A DNA stretch of 47,893 nucleotides from an uncultured Bacteroidales bacterium (lineage in GTDB: Bacteria; Bacteroidota; Bacteroidia; Bacteroidales; P3): NCBI GenBank assembly GCA_937886715.1, contig CAKZZD010000025.1, positions 1 to 47,893 on the forward strand. Direction: 5' to 3'. How positions within the stretch are numbered: the stretch's first letter is position 1; each line of letters opens with the position of its first letter. Both the position numbers and the translations under genes were made by a program. The notes below the pieces were generated by a model that was not told the DNA's origin, ran no database searches, and worked only from the letters and a program-made list of their open reading frames with translations. Positions 29,648 through 38,937 of this stretch are shown piece after piece.

Positions 29648-30517
29648 ATGAGTTTGAAGATTGTTGTACTTGCCAAACAAGTGCCTGACACAAGGAATGT
29701 TGGCAAGGATGCCATGACGGCCGAGGGCACCGTCAACCGTGCCGCTCTGCCTGCCATTTTTAACCCCGAAGATTTGAATGCCCTCGAGCAGGCCTTGCGC
29801 ATCAAGGATCTCGACCCCGACACCGAAGTCGGCCTCCTCACCATGGGACCTCCGCGTGCCGGCGAAATCATCCGTGAAGGCCTCTATCGTGGCGCCGACA
29901 CGGGCTGGCTGCTCACCGACCGTCTCTTTGCTGGTGCCGACACGCTGGCCACCAGCTACGCCCTTGCCACCGCCATCCGCAAGATAGGCAACGTCGACAT
30001 CGTCATCGGCGGCCGTCAGGCCATCGACGGCGACACCGCCCAGGTGGGTCCCCAGGTGGCCCAGAAGCTGGGTCTCAACCAGGTCACCTACGCCGAGGAA
30101 ATCCTCAAGATAGAGAATGGCCGCGCCACCATCCGCCGCATGATCGACGGCGGTGTCGAGGTGGTCGAGGCTCCGCTTCCCCTGGTCATCACCGTCAACG
30201 GCAGCGCGGCCCCGTGCCGCCCGGCCAACGCCAAGCGCGTCATGAAATACAAATATGCCGCCTGTCCCCTCGAGGTGGCTCCCGACGACCCGCGCCAGTC
30301 GCTCCGTGCCGAACGTCCCTACCTGACGCTCACCCAGTGGAGCGTGGCCGACGTCAACGGCGATCCCGAGCAGTGCGGCATGAGCGGCAGCCCCACCAAG
30401 GTCAAGGAAGTGCAGAGCATCGCCTTCCAGGCCAAAGAGAGCAAGAGCCTCACCTCCAGCGACGATGATATAAACAATCTGATTGTTGAATTGTTAAACG
30501 ACAAAATTATTGGATAA
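29648..30517 (+). CDS. etfB: Electron transfer flavoprotein, beta subunit
   Basis: The 289-residue protein forms the ETF heterodimer with the next gene product and carries electrons from acyl-CoA dehydrogenase. It starts MSLKIVVLAKQVPDTRNVGK; ALEQALRIKD and VDIVIGGRQAIDGDTAQVG (about 116-134) are family signatures of the AMP/FAD-binding fold. etfA begins 2 bp after this stop and the acyl-CoA dehydrogenase follows, forming a fatty-acid or butyryl-CoA type redox operon. Confidence 0.95.
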   Translation: MSLKIVVLAKQVPDTRNVGKDAMTAEGTVNRAALPAIFNPEDLNALEQALRIKDLDPDTEVGLLTMGPPRAGEIIREGLYRGADTGWLLTDRLFAGADTLATSYALATAIRKIGNVDIVIGGRQAIDGDTAQVGPQVAQKLGLNQVTYAEEILKIENGRATIRRMIDGGVEVVEAPLPLVITVNGSAAPCRPANAKRVMKYKYAACPLEVAPDDPRQSLRAERPYLTLTQWSVADVNGDPEQCGMSGSPTKVKEVQSIAFQAKESKSLTSSDDDINNLIVELLNDKIIG

Positions 30518-30518
30518 C

Positions 30519-31541
30519 ATGAATAGTGTATGCGTCTATATAGAGTTGGAAGGTTGTGAAGTCCGAGAGGTTTCCCAGGAGTTGTTGACCAAAGGCCGCA
30601 AGCTGGCCAACCAGCTTGGCGTCGAGCTGTATGCTGTGGCCATCGGCACCGGCATCCGTGGAGCCGTCGAGGAGCAGATATTGCCTTATGGTGTCGACAA
30701 GCTCTTCGTTTTTGATGCACCCGAGCTCTTCCCCTACACCTCGGCACCCCACACCGACATTGTGGTCAACCTCTTCCGCGAGATACAGCCCCAGATATGC
30801 CTCATGGGCGCCACCGTCATCGGCCGCGACCTCGGTCCGCGAGTGTCGTCGAGCCTCACCAGCGGCCTCACCGCCGACTGCACGCAGCTTGAGATCGGTC
30901 CCTACGAGGACAAGAAAACCGGCAAACGATACGACAATCTCCTTTATCAGATCCGTCCTGCCTTTGGCGGCAATATCGTGGCTACCATCGTCAATCCCGA
31001 CCATCGTCCGCAGATGGCCACGGTTCGCAGCGGCGTCATGCAGAAAGCCCTCTACGACGGCCCCTGCAAGAAGGAAGTGGTCTATCCTGAGGTGGGCAAG
31101 TACGTCTCGCCCGAGGCCTTCGTGGTGAAGGTGCTCGACCATCATGTGGAAGCCGCCAAGCACAACCTCAAGGGTGCCCCCATTGTGGTCAGCGGTGGCT
31201 ACGGCGTGGGCAGCAAAGAGGGCTTCGACATGCTCTTCGAGCTTGCCAAGGTGCTCCACGGTGAGGTGGGCGGTTCGCGCGCTGCCGTGGATGCGGGCTG
31301 GATTGACAACGACCGCCAGATTGGCCAAACCGGTGTCACCGTGCATCCCAAAGTCTACATCGCCTGTGGCATCAGCGGCCAGATCCAGCACATCGCCGGC
31401 ATGCAGGACAGCGGCATCATCATCAGCATCAATTCCGATCCCGACGCCCCCATCAACAAGATTGCCGACTATGTCATCACCGGCACTGTCGAGGATGTCG
31501 TGCCCAAGCTGATCAAATATTACAAACAAAATAGCAAATAG
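30519..31541 (+). CDS. etfA: Electron transfer flavoprotein, alpha subunit
   Basis: The 340-residue FAD-carrying subunit of ETF shows the C-terminal FAD-binding signature: VGGSRAAVDAGWID (about 247-260), QIGQTGVTVHPKVYIACGIS (about 264-283) and INSDPDAPINKIADY. The ATG at 30519 is chosen; an in-frame TTG at 30510 overlaps etfB. It lies between etfB and the acyl-CoA dehydrogenase gene. Confidence 0.95.
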   Translation: MNSVCVYIELEGCEVREVSQELLTKGRKLANQLGVELYAVAIGTGIRGAVEEQILPYGVDKLFVFDAPELFPYTSAPHTDIVVNLFREIQPQICLMGATVIGRDLGPRVSSSLTSGLTADCTQLEIGPYEDKKTGKRYDNLLYQIRPAFGGNIVATIVNPDHRPQMATVRSGVMQKALYDGPCKKEVVYPEVGKYVSPEAFVVKVLDHHVEAAKHNLKGAPIVVSGGYGVGSKEGFDMLFELAKVLHGEVGGSRAAVDAGWIDNDRQIGQTGVTVHPKVYIACGISGQIQHIAGMQDSGIIISINSDPDAPINKIADYVITGTVEDVVPKLIKYYKQNSK

Positions 31542-31618
31542 CAGACCTGCCGCGCAGCATGGCCTCACCCTTCCTGCTGCATGCCGCACCCTGTGAAACA
31601 AACAGATAGAATTATATT

Positions 31619-33340
31619 ATGGCAAATTATTATTCCGACCATCCCGAACTGGCATTCCACCTTGACCATCCGCTCATGCGGCGCCTTGTCGAGCTCAAGG
31701 AAAAACAATACGCCGATGCCGGCGCCCATCCCGATGCCCCTGTCGACTATGAAGACGCCATCGAGAACTATCGCCGCATCCTGGAGATCACCGGCGACAT
31801 AGCGGCCAACACCATCGCCGAAAATGCCGAGAGTGTCGACCTTGAAGGTCCGCACCTTGAAAATGGCCGTATGATCTACGCCTCCAAGACATTCGAAAAC
31901 CTCGATATCACCCGCAAAGCCGGTCTCTACGGCGTGAGCATGCCCCGCCGCTATGGCGGACTGAACCTGCCGAGCACCGTCTTCTCGATGCTGAGCGAGG
32001 TGATCAGCGCTGCCGACGCCGGTTTCCAGAACATCTGGAGCCTGCAGAGCTGTATCGACACCCTCTATGAGTTCGGCAGCGAGGAGCAGCGTCAGAAATA
32101 CATCCCCCGCATCTGCGCCGGCGAGACCATGAGCATGGACCTCACCGAGCCCGACGCTGGCAGCGACCTGCAGCGCGTGATGCTCAAAGCCACCTACGAC
32201 GAGAAAGAGCAGTGCTGGCGCCTCAACGGTGTGAAGCGTTTCATCACCAACGGCGACTCCGACATCCACCTGGTGCTGGCCCGCAGCGAGGAGGGCACCA
32301 AAGATGGCCGTGGCCTGTCGATGTTCATCTACGACAAACGCAACGGCGGTGTCGACGTGCGCCACATCGAGCACAAGCTCGGCATCCATGGTTCGCCCAC
32401 CTGCGAACTCACCTACAAGAACGCCAAGGCCGAGCTCTGCGGCGACCGCAAGCTGGGTCTGATCAAATACGTCATGGCCCTGATGAACGGTGCCCGTTTG
32501 GGCATCGCCGCCCAGAGCGTGGGTGTGGAGCAGGAAGCCTACAACGAGGGACTGGCCTATGCCCGCGAGCGTGCCCAGTTCGGCGAGAAAATCATCCACT
32601 TCCCCGCCGTCTACGACATGCTGTCGCGCATGAAAGCCAAACTCGACGCCGGCCGCTCGTTGCTCTACCAGACCTCGCGTTATGTCGACATCTACAAGAG
32701 CCTCGAGGATATCGCCCGCGACCGTAAGCTCGATGCCGACGAGCGCGCCGAGATGAAGCAGTATAGCCGTCTGGCCGATGCCTTCACACCGCTGGCCAAA
32801 GGCATGAACAGCGAATATGCCAGCCAGAACGCCTACGATGCCATCAGCATCCACGGCGGCAGTGGCTTCATCATGGAATACAAGAGCCAGCGCCTCTACC
32901 GCGACGCCCGCATCTTCAGCATCTACGAGGGTACCACCCAGCTGCAGGTGGTGGCCGCCATCCGCTATGTCACCAACGGCACCTACCTTCAGGTGATCCG
33001 CGACATGATGCAGAGCGAGGTGAGCGACGAGATGCGCCCGCTGAAGGCCCGTATCGCCCCGCTGGTGGATCTCTACGAGAAAGCCGTGCAGTATGTCAAG
33101 GACGCCAACAACCAGGAGGTGCACGACTTCTTGGCCCGTCGTCTCTACGACATGACCGCCGAGCTGATCATGAGCCTGCTCATCATTGACGACGCCAGCC
33201 GTGCCGAAGGCGACCTCAAGCAGCGCTTCACCGACAGCGCCAATGTCTATGTCCGCATGACTGAGGAGGATGTCTGCGCCAAGGCCTACTACGTGATGCA
33301 CTTCACCGAGGCCGATCTTGCCAGCTTCCGCGCCGAATAG
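31619..33340 (+). CDS. Acyl-CoA dehydrogenase
   Basis: The 573-residue flavoenzyme oxidises acyl-CoA to enoyl-CoA (or runs as an enoyl/crotonyl-CoA reductase) with ETF as partner. MSMDLTEPDAGSDLQ (about 170-184) is the FAD and substrate signature, and RIFSIYEGTTQLQ (about 433-445) contains the Glu expected as catalytic base. A C-terminal extension of about 120 residues beyond the ~400-residue core is normal for the long form in Bacteroidota. The third gene of the etf operon, 77 bp after etfA, followed by a terminator. Confidence 0.93.
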   Translation: MANYYSDHPELAFHLDHPLMRRLVELKEKQYADAGAHPDAPVDYEDAIENYRRILEITGDIAANTIAENAESVDLEGPHLENGRMIYASKTFENLDITRKAGLYGVSMPRRYGGLNLPSTVFSMLSEVISAADAGFQNIWSLQSCIDTLYEFGSEEQRQKYIPRICAGETMSMDLTEPDAGSDLQRVMLKATYDEKEQCWRLNGVKRFITNGDSDIHLVLARSEEGTKDGRGLSMFIYDKRNGGVDVRHIEHKLGIHGSPTCELTYKNAKAELCGDRKLGLIKYVMALMNGARLGIAAQSVGVEQEAYNEGLAYARERAQFGEKIIHFPAVYDMLSRMKAKLDAGRSLLYQTSRYVDIYKSLEDIARDRKLDADERAEMKQYSRLADAFTPLAKGMNSEYASQNAYDAISIHGGSGFIMEYKSQRLYRDARIFSIYEGTTQLQVVAAIRYVTNGTYLQVIRDMMQSEVSDEMRPLKARIAPLVDLYEKAVQYVKDANNQEVHDFLARRLYDMTAELIMSLLIIDDASRAEGDLKQRFTDSANVYVRMTEEDVCAKAYYVMHFTEADLASFRAE

Positions 33341-33366
33341 TCGCGCGCGCGTCATGCCATACCGCA

Positions 33367-33397
33367 GGGGACAGCCATCAGGGCTGCCCCCTTTTTT
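33367..33397 (+). terminator. Terminator after the acyl-CoA dehydrogenase
   Basis: GGGG-A-CAGCC pairs with GGCTG-CCCC around a short loop; CTTTTTT follows, 26 bp after the stop. Confidence 0.8.
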
Positions 33398-33549
33398 GTT
33401 GCCGACGAGCAGAAGATGCGTTGGTGCTCCGGCCGCACCGTCTCCTGTCCAGCGCTCCACCATGGTGACAGCATGCGCTTTGCCGGCAGGCAGAGGTGAA
33501 TCATGCATGGGATAGAAAAATATTTTTTGGTCATATCAGGGCAGTTTTG

Positions 33550-33558
33550 TATCTTTGC
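33550..33558 (+). promoter_or_regulatory. -7 box of the DRTGG/PHP operon
   Basis: TATCTTTGC, 31 bp before the ATG at 33590. Confidence 0.7.
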
Positions 33559-33589
33559 ATCTTGAATACGAAACAAAAAACCTACTGCA

Positions 33590-33922
33590 ATGAAAGTACG
33601 CGAATTGGTAGAGAAATTGAATCTCAAAGTGTTGAGCGGCGAAAACGGATTGGACCGCGATATCGACGGCTGCTATGTGAGCGACCTGCTGAGCGACGTG
33701 ATGGGCAATGCCGAGATGGGCAACGTGTGGGTCACGCTGCAGACACACAAGAATGTGATGGCCATTGCCTCGTTGAAGGAGCTGGCTTGTGTGATACTGG
33801 TCAAAGGCCTGACGGCCAGCGAGGACACCATGGAGCAGAGCAACGAGGAGGGAATCCCGTTCCTGAGCACCGACATGCAGACCTACGAGACTGTGGGCAA
33901 GATTTACCAGTTGTTGAACTAA
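33590..33922 (+). CDS. DRTGG domain protein
   Basis: The 110-residue protein MKVRELVEKLNLKVLSGENG ... VSDLLSDVMGNAEMGNVWVT ... is a stand-alone DRTGG domain, a small fold often seen near CBS domains and hydrogenase genes in anaerobes. Such proteins next to PHP-domain proteins occur with electron-bifurcating hydrogenase clusters, but no hydrogenase gene lies in this window. The PHP gene follows after 37 bp. Confidence 0.8.
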   Translation: MKVRELVEKLNLKVLSGENGLDRDIDGCYVSDLLSDVMGNAEMGNVWVTLQTHKNVMAIASLKELACVILVKGLTASEDTMEQSNEEGIPFLSTDMQTYETVGKIYQLLN

Positions 33923-33959
33923 ACTGCGGCGTGTCCCAAGTGACAACCGGACCCTGCGT

Positions 33960-34715
33960 ATGAACGGCTTCAAGGCAGATCTGCACATCCATACCGTACT
34001 ATCGCCCTGCGGCGACCTGGAGATGTCGCCCACGGCGATAGTGGACCGTGCATTGGCCCATGGCCTGGACATGATCGCCATAAGCGACCACAACACCACG
34101 CGGCAGGTGAAGGTGACGCAGCGCATCGGCAAGGAGAAGGGCCTGTTCGTGCTGGGAGGAGTGGAGGTGACTTCGCAGGAAGAAGCTCACTGCCTCTGCT
34201 TTTTCGAGAACGATACGCAGTTGGACGCCATGCAGGAATTTCTTGACGCCCATCTGCCGCCCATACCCAACGACGAGGACCGCTTTGGCTACCAGCTCAT
34301 AGTGGATGAGAACGATGAGATCGTGGGCGAGGAGGAATATCACCTGCTGAATGCCATCGATGTGGACATTGACGGTATCTACGACGAGGTGCACCGCATC
34401 GGCGGACTGTTTGTGCCTGCACATGTGAACAAAGGCACCACCAGCCTGACGAGCCAGTTGGGTTTTGTGCCGCCCGACCTGCGTGCCGACGGGCTGGAGA
34501 TCAACAGGTTCACCACTCGTGATGAGATGGTGAAGAAATTTGCCTATCTGAAGCGTTTCAACTTCATTACCGACAGCGATGCCCACTTCATCGACAATGT
34601 GGGCGACGTGTACAACGTCATCTATATGGAGCACCGTTCGTTTGCCGAATTCGCGAAGGCGCTGCACGGCGAGGATGGAAGGTGGATCGACACGATGGCA
34701 TTCCGCAACAAATAA
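33960..34715 (+). CDS. PHP domain metal-dependent phosphoesterase
   Basis: The 251-residue protein starts MNGFKADLHIHTVLSPCGD, the metal-binding HxH of the PHP family, followed by MIAISDHNTT (about 38-47), FVPAHVNKG and TDSDAHFID, which supply further His/Asp ligands. It probably hydrolyses a phosphate ester; the substrate is not known. Cotranscribed with the DRTGG gene and followed by the DUF4476 gene after 9 bp. Confidence 0.88.
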   Translation: MNGFKADLHIHTVLSPCGDLEMSPTAIVDRALAHGLDMIAISDHNTTRQVKVTQRIGKEKGLFVLGGVEVTSQEEAHCLCFFENDTQLDAMQEFLDAHLPPIPNDEDRFGYQLIVDENDEIVGEEEYHLLNAIDVDIDGIYDEVHRIGGLFVPAHVNKGTTSLTSQLGFVPPDLRADGLEINRFTTRDEMVKKFAYLKRFNFITDSDAHFIDNVGDVYNVIYMEHRSFAEFAKALHGEDGRWIDTMAFRNK

Positions 34716-34724
34716 GAACCCAAT

Positions 34725-35480
34725 ATGAAAAAGACTCTGATTGTGCTGGTGGCCACGCTGATGGCTGTCGGCGCTGTGGCGCAGCAAGTGACTGTCAAGA
34801 CCAAGCCGGAGGCTCCTACGCGGCATTCGGTGAGTTTTGAGGCCCGTCAAGGCGAAACGTTTGTCGTCTATTTCGACGGCGAGCTTATGAACCGCATGCC
34901 GAGGAGCCGCGTACAGTTGGACGATGTGGCGTTGAAGAGCCACGAAGTGGTGGTGGTGTCGAAACGTCCAGTGGAGAAAGCGGCGGTGCTCTATCTGACG
35001 CCAAGGGACGAGAAGGTGGTGGTCAACGTGAACTACGACACCCGTTTGGAACAGCTTTATCTCTATACCCCGTCGCACAACCGGAGCGATTACGAAGAGG
35101 GACTCCGGCTGGCGCTGAACGGAGCTAAGGGCGACAAAGCCGACAAGCTGAAACTGGTGGCGGTGGAGGATGTGGCGGTGGACGAGGTGCCGGAGGTGAC
35201 CGATTCGGTGCTGGTGGAAATCCTTCAGCAGCTGCGGGGCCAGTCGTTCGACAGCGACCGTCTGGCGCTGGCCAAAGTGCTGGTGACAAGCTATAGCCTT
35301 ACGGCGCGACAGATAGGGCGTATGACATCGACCATCGATTTTTCCAATTCGCAAGTCGACTTTCTGAAGTATGCCTATGTCTATTGTCGCGACAAGGGCA
35401 ACTATTATGATGCGGTGGAGGTGCTGACATTCAGCAGCGACAAGCGCAAGGTGATTGACTATATCGCCACGCAGCGGTAG
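34725..35480 (+). CDS. Exported DUF4476 protein
   Basis: The 251-residue protein has a signal peptide (MKKTLIVLVATLMAVGAVA, then QQ) and a C-terminal DUF4476 domain (about 160-250: LALAKVLVTSYSLTARQIGR ... FLKYAYVYCRDKGNYYDAV). The family is found in exported proteins of Bacteroidota and animals; its role is not known. It follows the PHP gene by 9 bp and ends 3 bp before the converging btuG-like gene. Confidence 0.8.
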   Translation: MKKTLIVLVATLMAVGAVAQQVTVKTKPEAPTRHSVSFEARQGETFVVYFDGELMNRMPRSRVQLDDVALKSHEVVVVSKRPVEKAAVLYLTPRDEKVVVNVNYDTRLEQLYLYTPSHNRSDYEEGLRLALNGAKGDKADKLKLVAVEDVAVDEVPEVTDSVLVEILQQLRGQSFDSDRLALAKVLVTSYSLTARQIGRMTSTIDFSNSQVDFLKYAYVYCRDKGNYYDAVEVLTFSSDKRKVIDYIATQR

Positions 35481-35483
35481 GGG

Positions 35484-36578
35484 TTATTTGCCGAAGAAGA
35501 CCACTTTTTTGGGTAGCAGTTCGGCTTCGGCCGTCCATTTGTGCGTGCCGTCGGCAGAGAAGCACATCACGTCGCCGTTAGCGGTGTAGTTGCCGTCGGT
35601 GGTGACGAGGATATCGCCGTTGTCGGGGTTGACGCTGATGCTGTAGGGATTGCCGACGGAGATGTCGATCTGGGTGCGTTCCGACGACGAGGGAGAGAGT
35701 CTCCAGTAGGTGGCTGTGGAGCCTGCGCCGTAGCCCTGCCGACAATAGCCATAGAGCATATTGTTGGCGGCGGTGATGGCGGTGAGGCCGAGGCCTGTCT
35801 GGCTGACGGCAAGTGTGTTGGCGTCGATGATGGCGCAGCCGGCCGGCTGGTTGCCGTAGTTGCCGTTGTAGTTGACGGCCACATGCGAGGCGTCGATGGC
35901 GACGACCTGCTGGGGATTGAGGCCGACGGTCAGGGTGTCGATGATGGAGAATGCGTCGATATCGATCACGTAGACTTTATTGTCGTAGGTATAGTTCTGG
36001 TTTTCGTCGCTGATCCACGAGCTGGCCACAAACAGACGGTTGCCGGCTACGGCGAGGCCTTCGGGCAGGTAGTTGCCGAGGGTGCAGGTGCGGATGGCGC
36101 CTGTGGCGGCAGGGTAGGTGAGCAGGCTGAGCGTGTCGATGCTGACCACGCTGTGTGAGCCGTAGCACGAGATAAATAGCTGGCCGTTGGCGGCAGCGAT
36201 GGAGCGAGGACGGAAGAAGCGTTCGGATTGACCCTCACCGAAGTCGATGCGGTTGGACTTGCCGGTGGCAAGATCGATGGCTTCCAGACTGTTGGAGAAA
36301 GAGACAGCGGCATAGGCGTGGGTGCCGTAGACGATGATGTCCTGGGCCACATCGCCCATGCCGCGGCCGTTGGATTGGCTGAACCAGTCGTTGGTGATGT
36401 CGCCATTGTCGCTGTTGAGCAGCGAGAGCGAGGCGTTGTTGCCGCCCCAAGAGCCTTCGTTGAGCACCAGGGCATGGCCGTCGGTGTCGGAAGCAGGGGG
36501 ATTGGAGGGGGTGGGGTCGCAGGCGGCCAGCATGGTGCCGGCGGCTATCAGGAGGATACAGGAGAAATGACGTTTCAT
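35484..36578 (-). CDS. btuG: BtuG-like beta-propeller surface lipoprotein
   Basis: The 364-residue lipoprotein (MKRHFSCILLIAAGTMLAAC, lipobox LAAC) starts the mature part with DPTPSNPP and then HALVLNEGSWGGNNASLSLL, the usual opening of DUF5074/YncE-type propellers. Repeated blades follow (FISCYGSHSVVSIDTL, LFVASSWISDEN, KVYVIDIDAFSIIDTL). It is encoded directly behind a BtuB-type receptor under a cobalamin riboswitch, which fits BtuG, the surface protein of gut Bacteroides that captures vitamin B12 for BtuB. The ATG at 36578 gives the lipoprotein signal; ATG at 36605 would overlap btuB. Confidence 0.8.
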   Translation of the reverse strand: MKRHFSCILLIAAGTMLAACDPTPSNPPASDTDGHALVLNEGSWGGNNASLSLLNSDNGDITNDWFSQSNGRGMGDVAQDIIVYGTHAYAAVSFSNSLEAIDLATGKSNRIDFGEGQSERFFRPRSIAAANGQLFISCYGSHSVVSIDTLSLLTYPAATGAIRTCTLGNYLPEGLAVAGNRLFVASSWISDENQNYTYDNKVYVIDIDAFSIIDTLTVGLNPQQVVAIDASHVAVNYNGNYGNQPAGCAIIDANTLAVSQTGLGLTAITAANNMLYGYCRQGYGAGSTATYWRLSPSSSERTQIDISVGNPYSISVNPDNGDILVTTDGNYTANGDVMCFSADGTHKWTAEAELLPKKVVFFGK

Positions 36579-36594
36579 ATTGGATAGAAAATGA

Positions 36595-38676
36595 TTATAT
36601 TTCATAAATGACCGAGAGACGGAACTGGCGTCCCATCATGGGATAGGAACGGACCACTTCGTATTGGATGTCGAGCAGGTTGAGCACCTGCACCTTCAGA
36701 CGCAGCGTGCCGACGCGTGTGTCGAAGTTGCGGTCGGCGGAGAGTGAAAGGTCGCAATAGGCAGGGAGTCTGTTCTGCGGGCTGTTCTGCATGCGGTAGT
36801 AGCGTTGGCCCACCACCATGGCGGAAGTGCCCACGTTGACCCAGCGGTTTTCCCAGCGCAGCGAGGCTCCGCCAGAATGGCGCGGGGTGTAGGCAATCTG
36901 GTGGCCGTAGGTCTTGCCGAGGGTGGGGTCGTCGGGGTCGGTGTGGTCGACGGCCCTCTGGTAGCTATAGTTGATATGGACGGAGACCGGCTGGAGGTCG
37001 ATTTCGGCGGTGGCGTCGACACCGAGGATGTGCACGCGGCCCACGTTCTGCATACTCCATAGGAACATGCTCTGCGTAGGCACGGCCACGATCTTGTCGG
37101 TGACACGGTTATAGTAGCAGTCGAGCGTGGCGCCGACATGCGTCGAGGCGTAGGTGATGCCGACGTTGTGCTGGCGGGCACGTTCGGGGCGCAGGTCGCG
37201 CGGCATAGTGAAAAAGTAGAGCTCGCTGAAGTTGGGAGCGCGATAAGTTTCTTTGTAGAAATAGCGGATAGAGAGTCCGTTGCCGAAGCTGTACATGGCG
37301 GCGGCGTAGGGCGAAAGGCGTGCATAGAGAGGCATCGTGTCGAGATCGGCCACGCGGTCGGCGATGTGGGTGTAGAGCAAATTGGCATCGAGAGTGAGGC
37401 CCTTGTGGCGGTAGTTCAGGGCGGCCACGGCCATCAGGCTCAGGCGAGTCACATCGTTGCGCTGGCTGAGGTTGCTCAGCAGGTGTCCGGCATCGCCATC
37501 GAGGGCGACGCGTGCCGAGAGCGACTTGTTGATGTTGTAGGAGGCGCTAGTGCTGAGGTAGGCCTCATATTGGCGGTAGCGGTTGAAGGCATATCCTGTG
37601 GAGGTGACGGCAGCAGAATCCTCCCATAGGTCGTTGGTGTACTGCAGCTTGGCCAGCGATTGCACTTTCCACTGGTTGCGGATGTGCTGCCAGCGGAGTT
37701 GTGAGAAGGCCAGCTGTTCGGAGGTGCTTTCGGCCGAAGGCATCTGGTTGTAGTAGATCACAGGGCCAGGCAGTTGGTGATAGCCCTGCATGTAGTGGAC
37801 TTTTGCCGAGAGGCGGTCGCCGTTGTCGAGATGCCAGAAGAGGTTGCCGTCGGCGGTGAGCATGTGCATGGCCGAGTGCTGGCGACGTTCGCGTGAAGTG
37901 CTGTCGGTGCGCGAGGTGGTGTAGAAAAGAGTGAAGGGATAGTCGCCGTCGCTTTTCAGCCAGTTGACCCAGACGCTGGAAGAGAGACGGCGGTTCCATT
38001 TGCGCTCCCATAGCAGGGAGGGAGACAGCATGCCGAAAGATCCGGCCTCCATGCCGACCCGCATGTTGGTGCGCTCGGCCATGAAGAAAGAGGGTTCGCG
38101 AGATTCGAGGTTGATGACGCTGCCGGCGGCGTAGGCGCGTGCCGATAGGAGGTCGCTTTGCTGCTGGCCTTGGCTGAGGCTAACGTAGGCGGCGTTGCCG
38201 ACAAGATAGCGACCGAGGTCGACTTGTCCGTTTTGGGCGTCGTTGACGGCGATGCCGTCGATGGTGAGGGTGGAGAACTGGCTTCCTAGGCCGCGTGCCG
38301 ACACCGTCTTGATGCCGCCGATGCCGCCATAGTCCTTCATGGTTACGCCGGCCATCATTTTCAAGGCGTCGCTCAGTTGCAGGGCGCCTTGCTCTTCAAG
38401 CTTGGCGGCGTCGGCCACCTGGGTGGGTACGGGAGTAAGGATGGTGGAGGGGGTGCGCTGGCCGCTGACGACCACGGCTTCGAGGTGGCGTGTAGTGTCC
38501 TGGGCATGCAACACGGGGGTGCCGGCGAATGTGAGGACAGCCGCGACGAGAATGATGCGGAAGAAAAAATCCCTCGGGGACGGACAGGGATGCAGATGTA
38601 CCGGGAATGCCGAAGGATGGTGCCTGCGGCCGACAATAAACGATACTATACAATATAGCGATACAATGCCTTTCAT
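36595..38676 (-). CDS. btuB: TonB-dependent vitamin B12 receptor
   Basis: The 693-residue outer-membrane receptor imports cobalamin with TonB energy. A signal region (FFFRIILVAAVLTFAG) is followed by the TonB-box area and plug (LEAVVVSGQRTP, QLSDALKMMAGVTMKDYGG, VSARGLGSQFSTLTIDGIAV, about 70-145). The 22-strand barrel then ends in VRSYPMMGRQFRLSVIYEI, with a hydrophobic last residue. Specificity comes from the cobalamin riboswitch 41 bp upstream and the BtuG-like partner behind it. The N-terminus before the signal is unusually long (about 38 residues), so the true start may lie further in. Confidence 0.88.
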   Translation of the reverse strand: MKGIVSLYCIVSFIVGRRHHPSAFPVHLHPCPSPRDFFFRIILVAAVLTFAGTPVLHAQDTTRHLEAVVVSGQRTPSTILTPVPTQVADAAKLEEQGALQLSDALKMMAGVTMKDYGGIGGIKTVSARGLGSQFSTLTIDGIAVNDAQNGQVDLGRYLVGNAAYVSLSQGQQQSDLLSARAYAAGSVINLESREPSFFMAERTNMRVGMEAGSFGMLSPSLLWERKWNRRLSSSVWVNWLKSDGDYPFTLFYTTSRTDSTSRERRQHSAMHMLTADGNLFWHLDNGDRLSAKVHYMQGYHQLPGPVIYYNQMPSAESTSEQLAFSQLRWQHIRNQWKVQSLAKLQYTNDLWEDSAAVTSTGYAFNRYRQYEAYLSTSASYNINKSLSARVALDGDAGHLLSNLSQRNDVTRLSLMAVAALNYRHKGLTLDANLLYTHIADRVADLDTMPLYARLSPYAAAMYSFGNGLSIRYFYKETYRAPNFSELYFFTMPRDLRPERARQHNVGITYASTHVGATLDCYYNRVTDKIVAVPTQSMFLWSMQNVGRVHILGVDATAEIDLQPVSVHINYSYQRAVDHTDPDDPTLGKTYGHQIAYTPRHSGGASLRWENRWVNVGTSAMVVGQRYYRMQNSPQNRLPAYCDLSLSADRNFDTRVGTLRLKVQVLNLLDIQYEVVRSYPMMGRQFRLSVIYEI

Positions 38677-38716
38677 CCTGAGTCCTGTCCTCGAGGGCTG
38701 TTAATGAATGATTATT

Positions 38717-38896
38717 CGGTTCCGGCAGGTCTTCTGACTCGTTCTGTCGCCTTTCCGGCCTTCCCATATTGCCCTGCTGGGCATACAGTGACCATGTGTG
38801 GTGTGGATTGGCGCATGCGAAACACACAGCAGCGGGACTGTTCAAGAATCTCACTTGATTCCCTCTTGGCGTCGCGGCTAGCGACGACCGAAACCG
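38717..38896 (-). promoter_or_regulatory. Cobalamin riboswitch
   Basis: The minus strand shows the conserved elements in order. P1 is CGGTTTCGG (complement of 38888-38896) with CCGGAACCG (complement of 38717-38725). Then come AAGAGGGAATC, ACAGTCCCGCTGCTGTG, CACTG, GGGAAGGCCGG and GAGTCAGAAGACCTGCC. These match the cobalamin aptamer closely. When adenosyl- or other cobalamin binds, expression of the btuB-btuG operon 41 bp downstream should fall. Confidence 0.93.
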
Positions 38897-38899
38897 GCT

Positions 38900-38908
38900 G
38901 CAAAAGTA
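38900..38908 (-). promoter_or_regulatory. -7 box of the btuB operon
   Basis: TACTTTTGC on the minus strand directly before the riboswitch. Confidence 0.7.
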
Positions 38909-38937
38909 CTACATTTTGCCGACATGGCAAAATTTTT

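Noticed and set aside
31565..33508. A 647-residue minus-strand frame opposite the acyl-CoA dehydrogenase
   Set aside because: It mirrors the real gene, is rich in His, Val and Gly as typical of antisense frames, and has no start signals.
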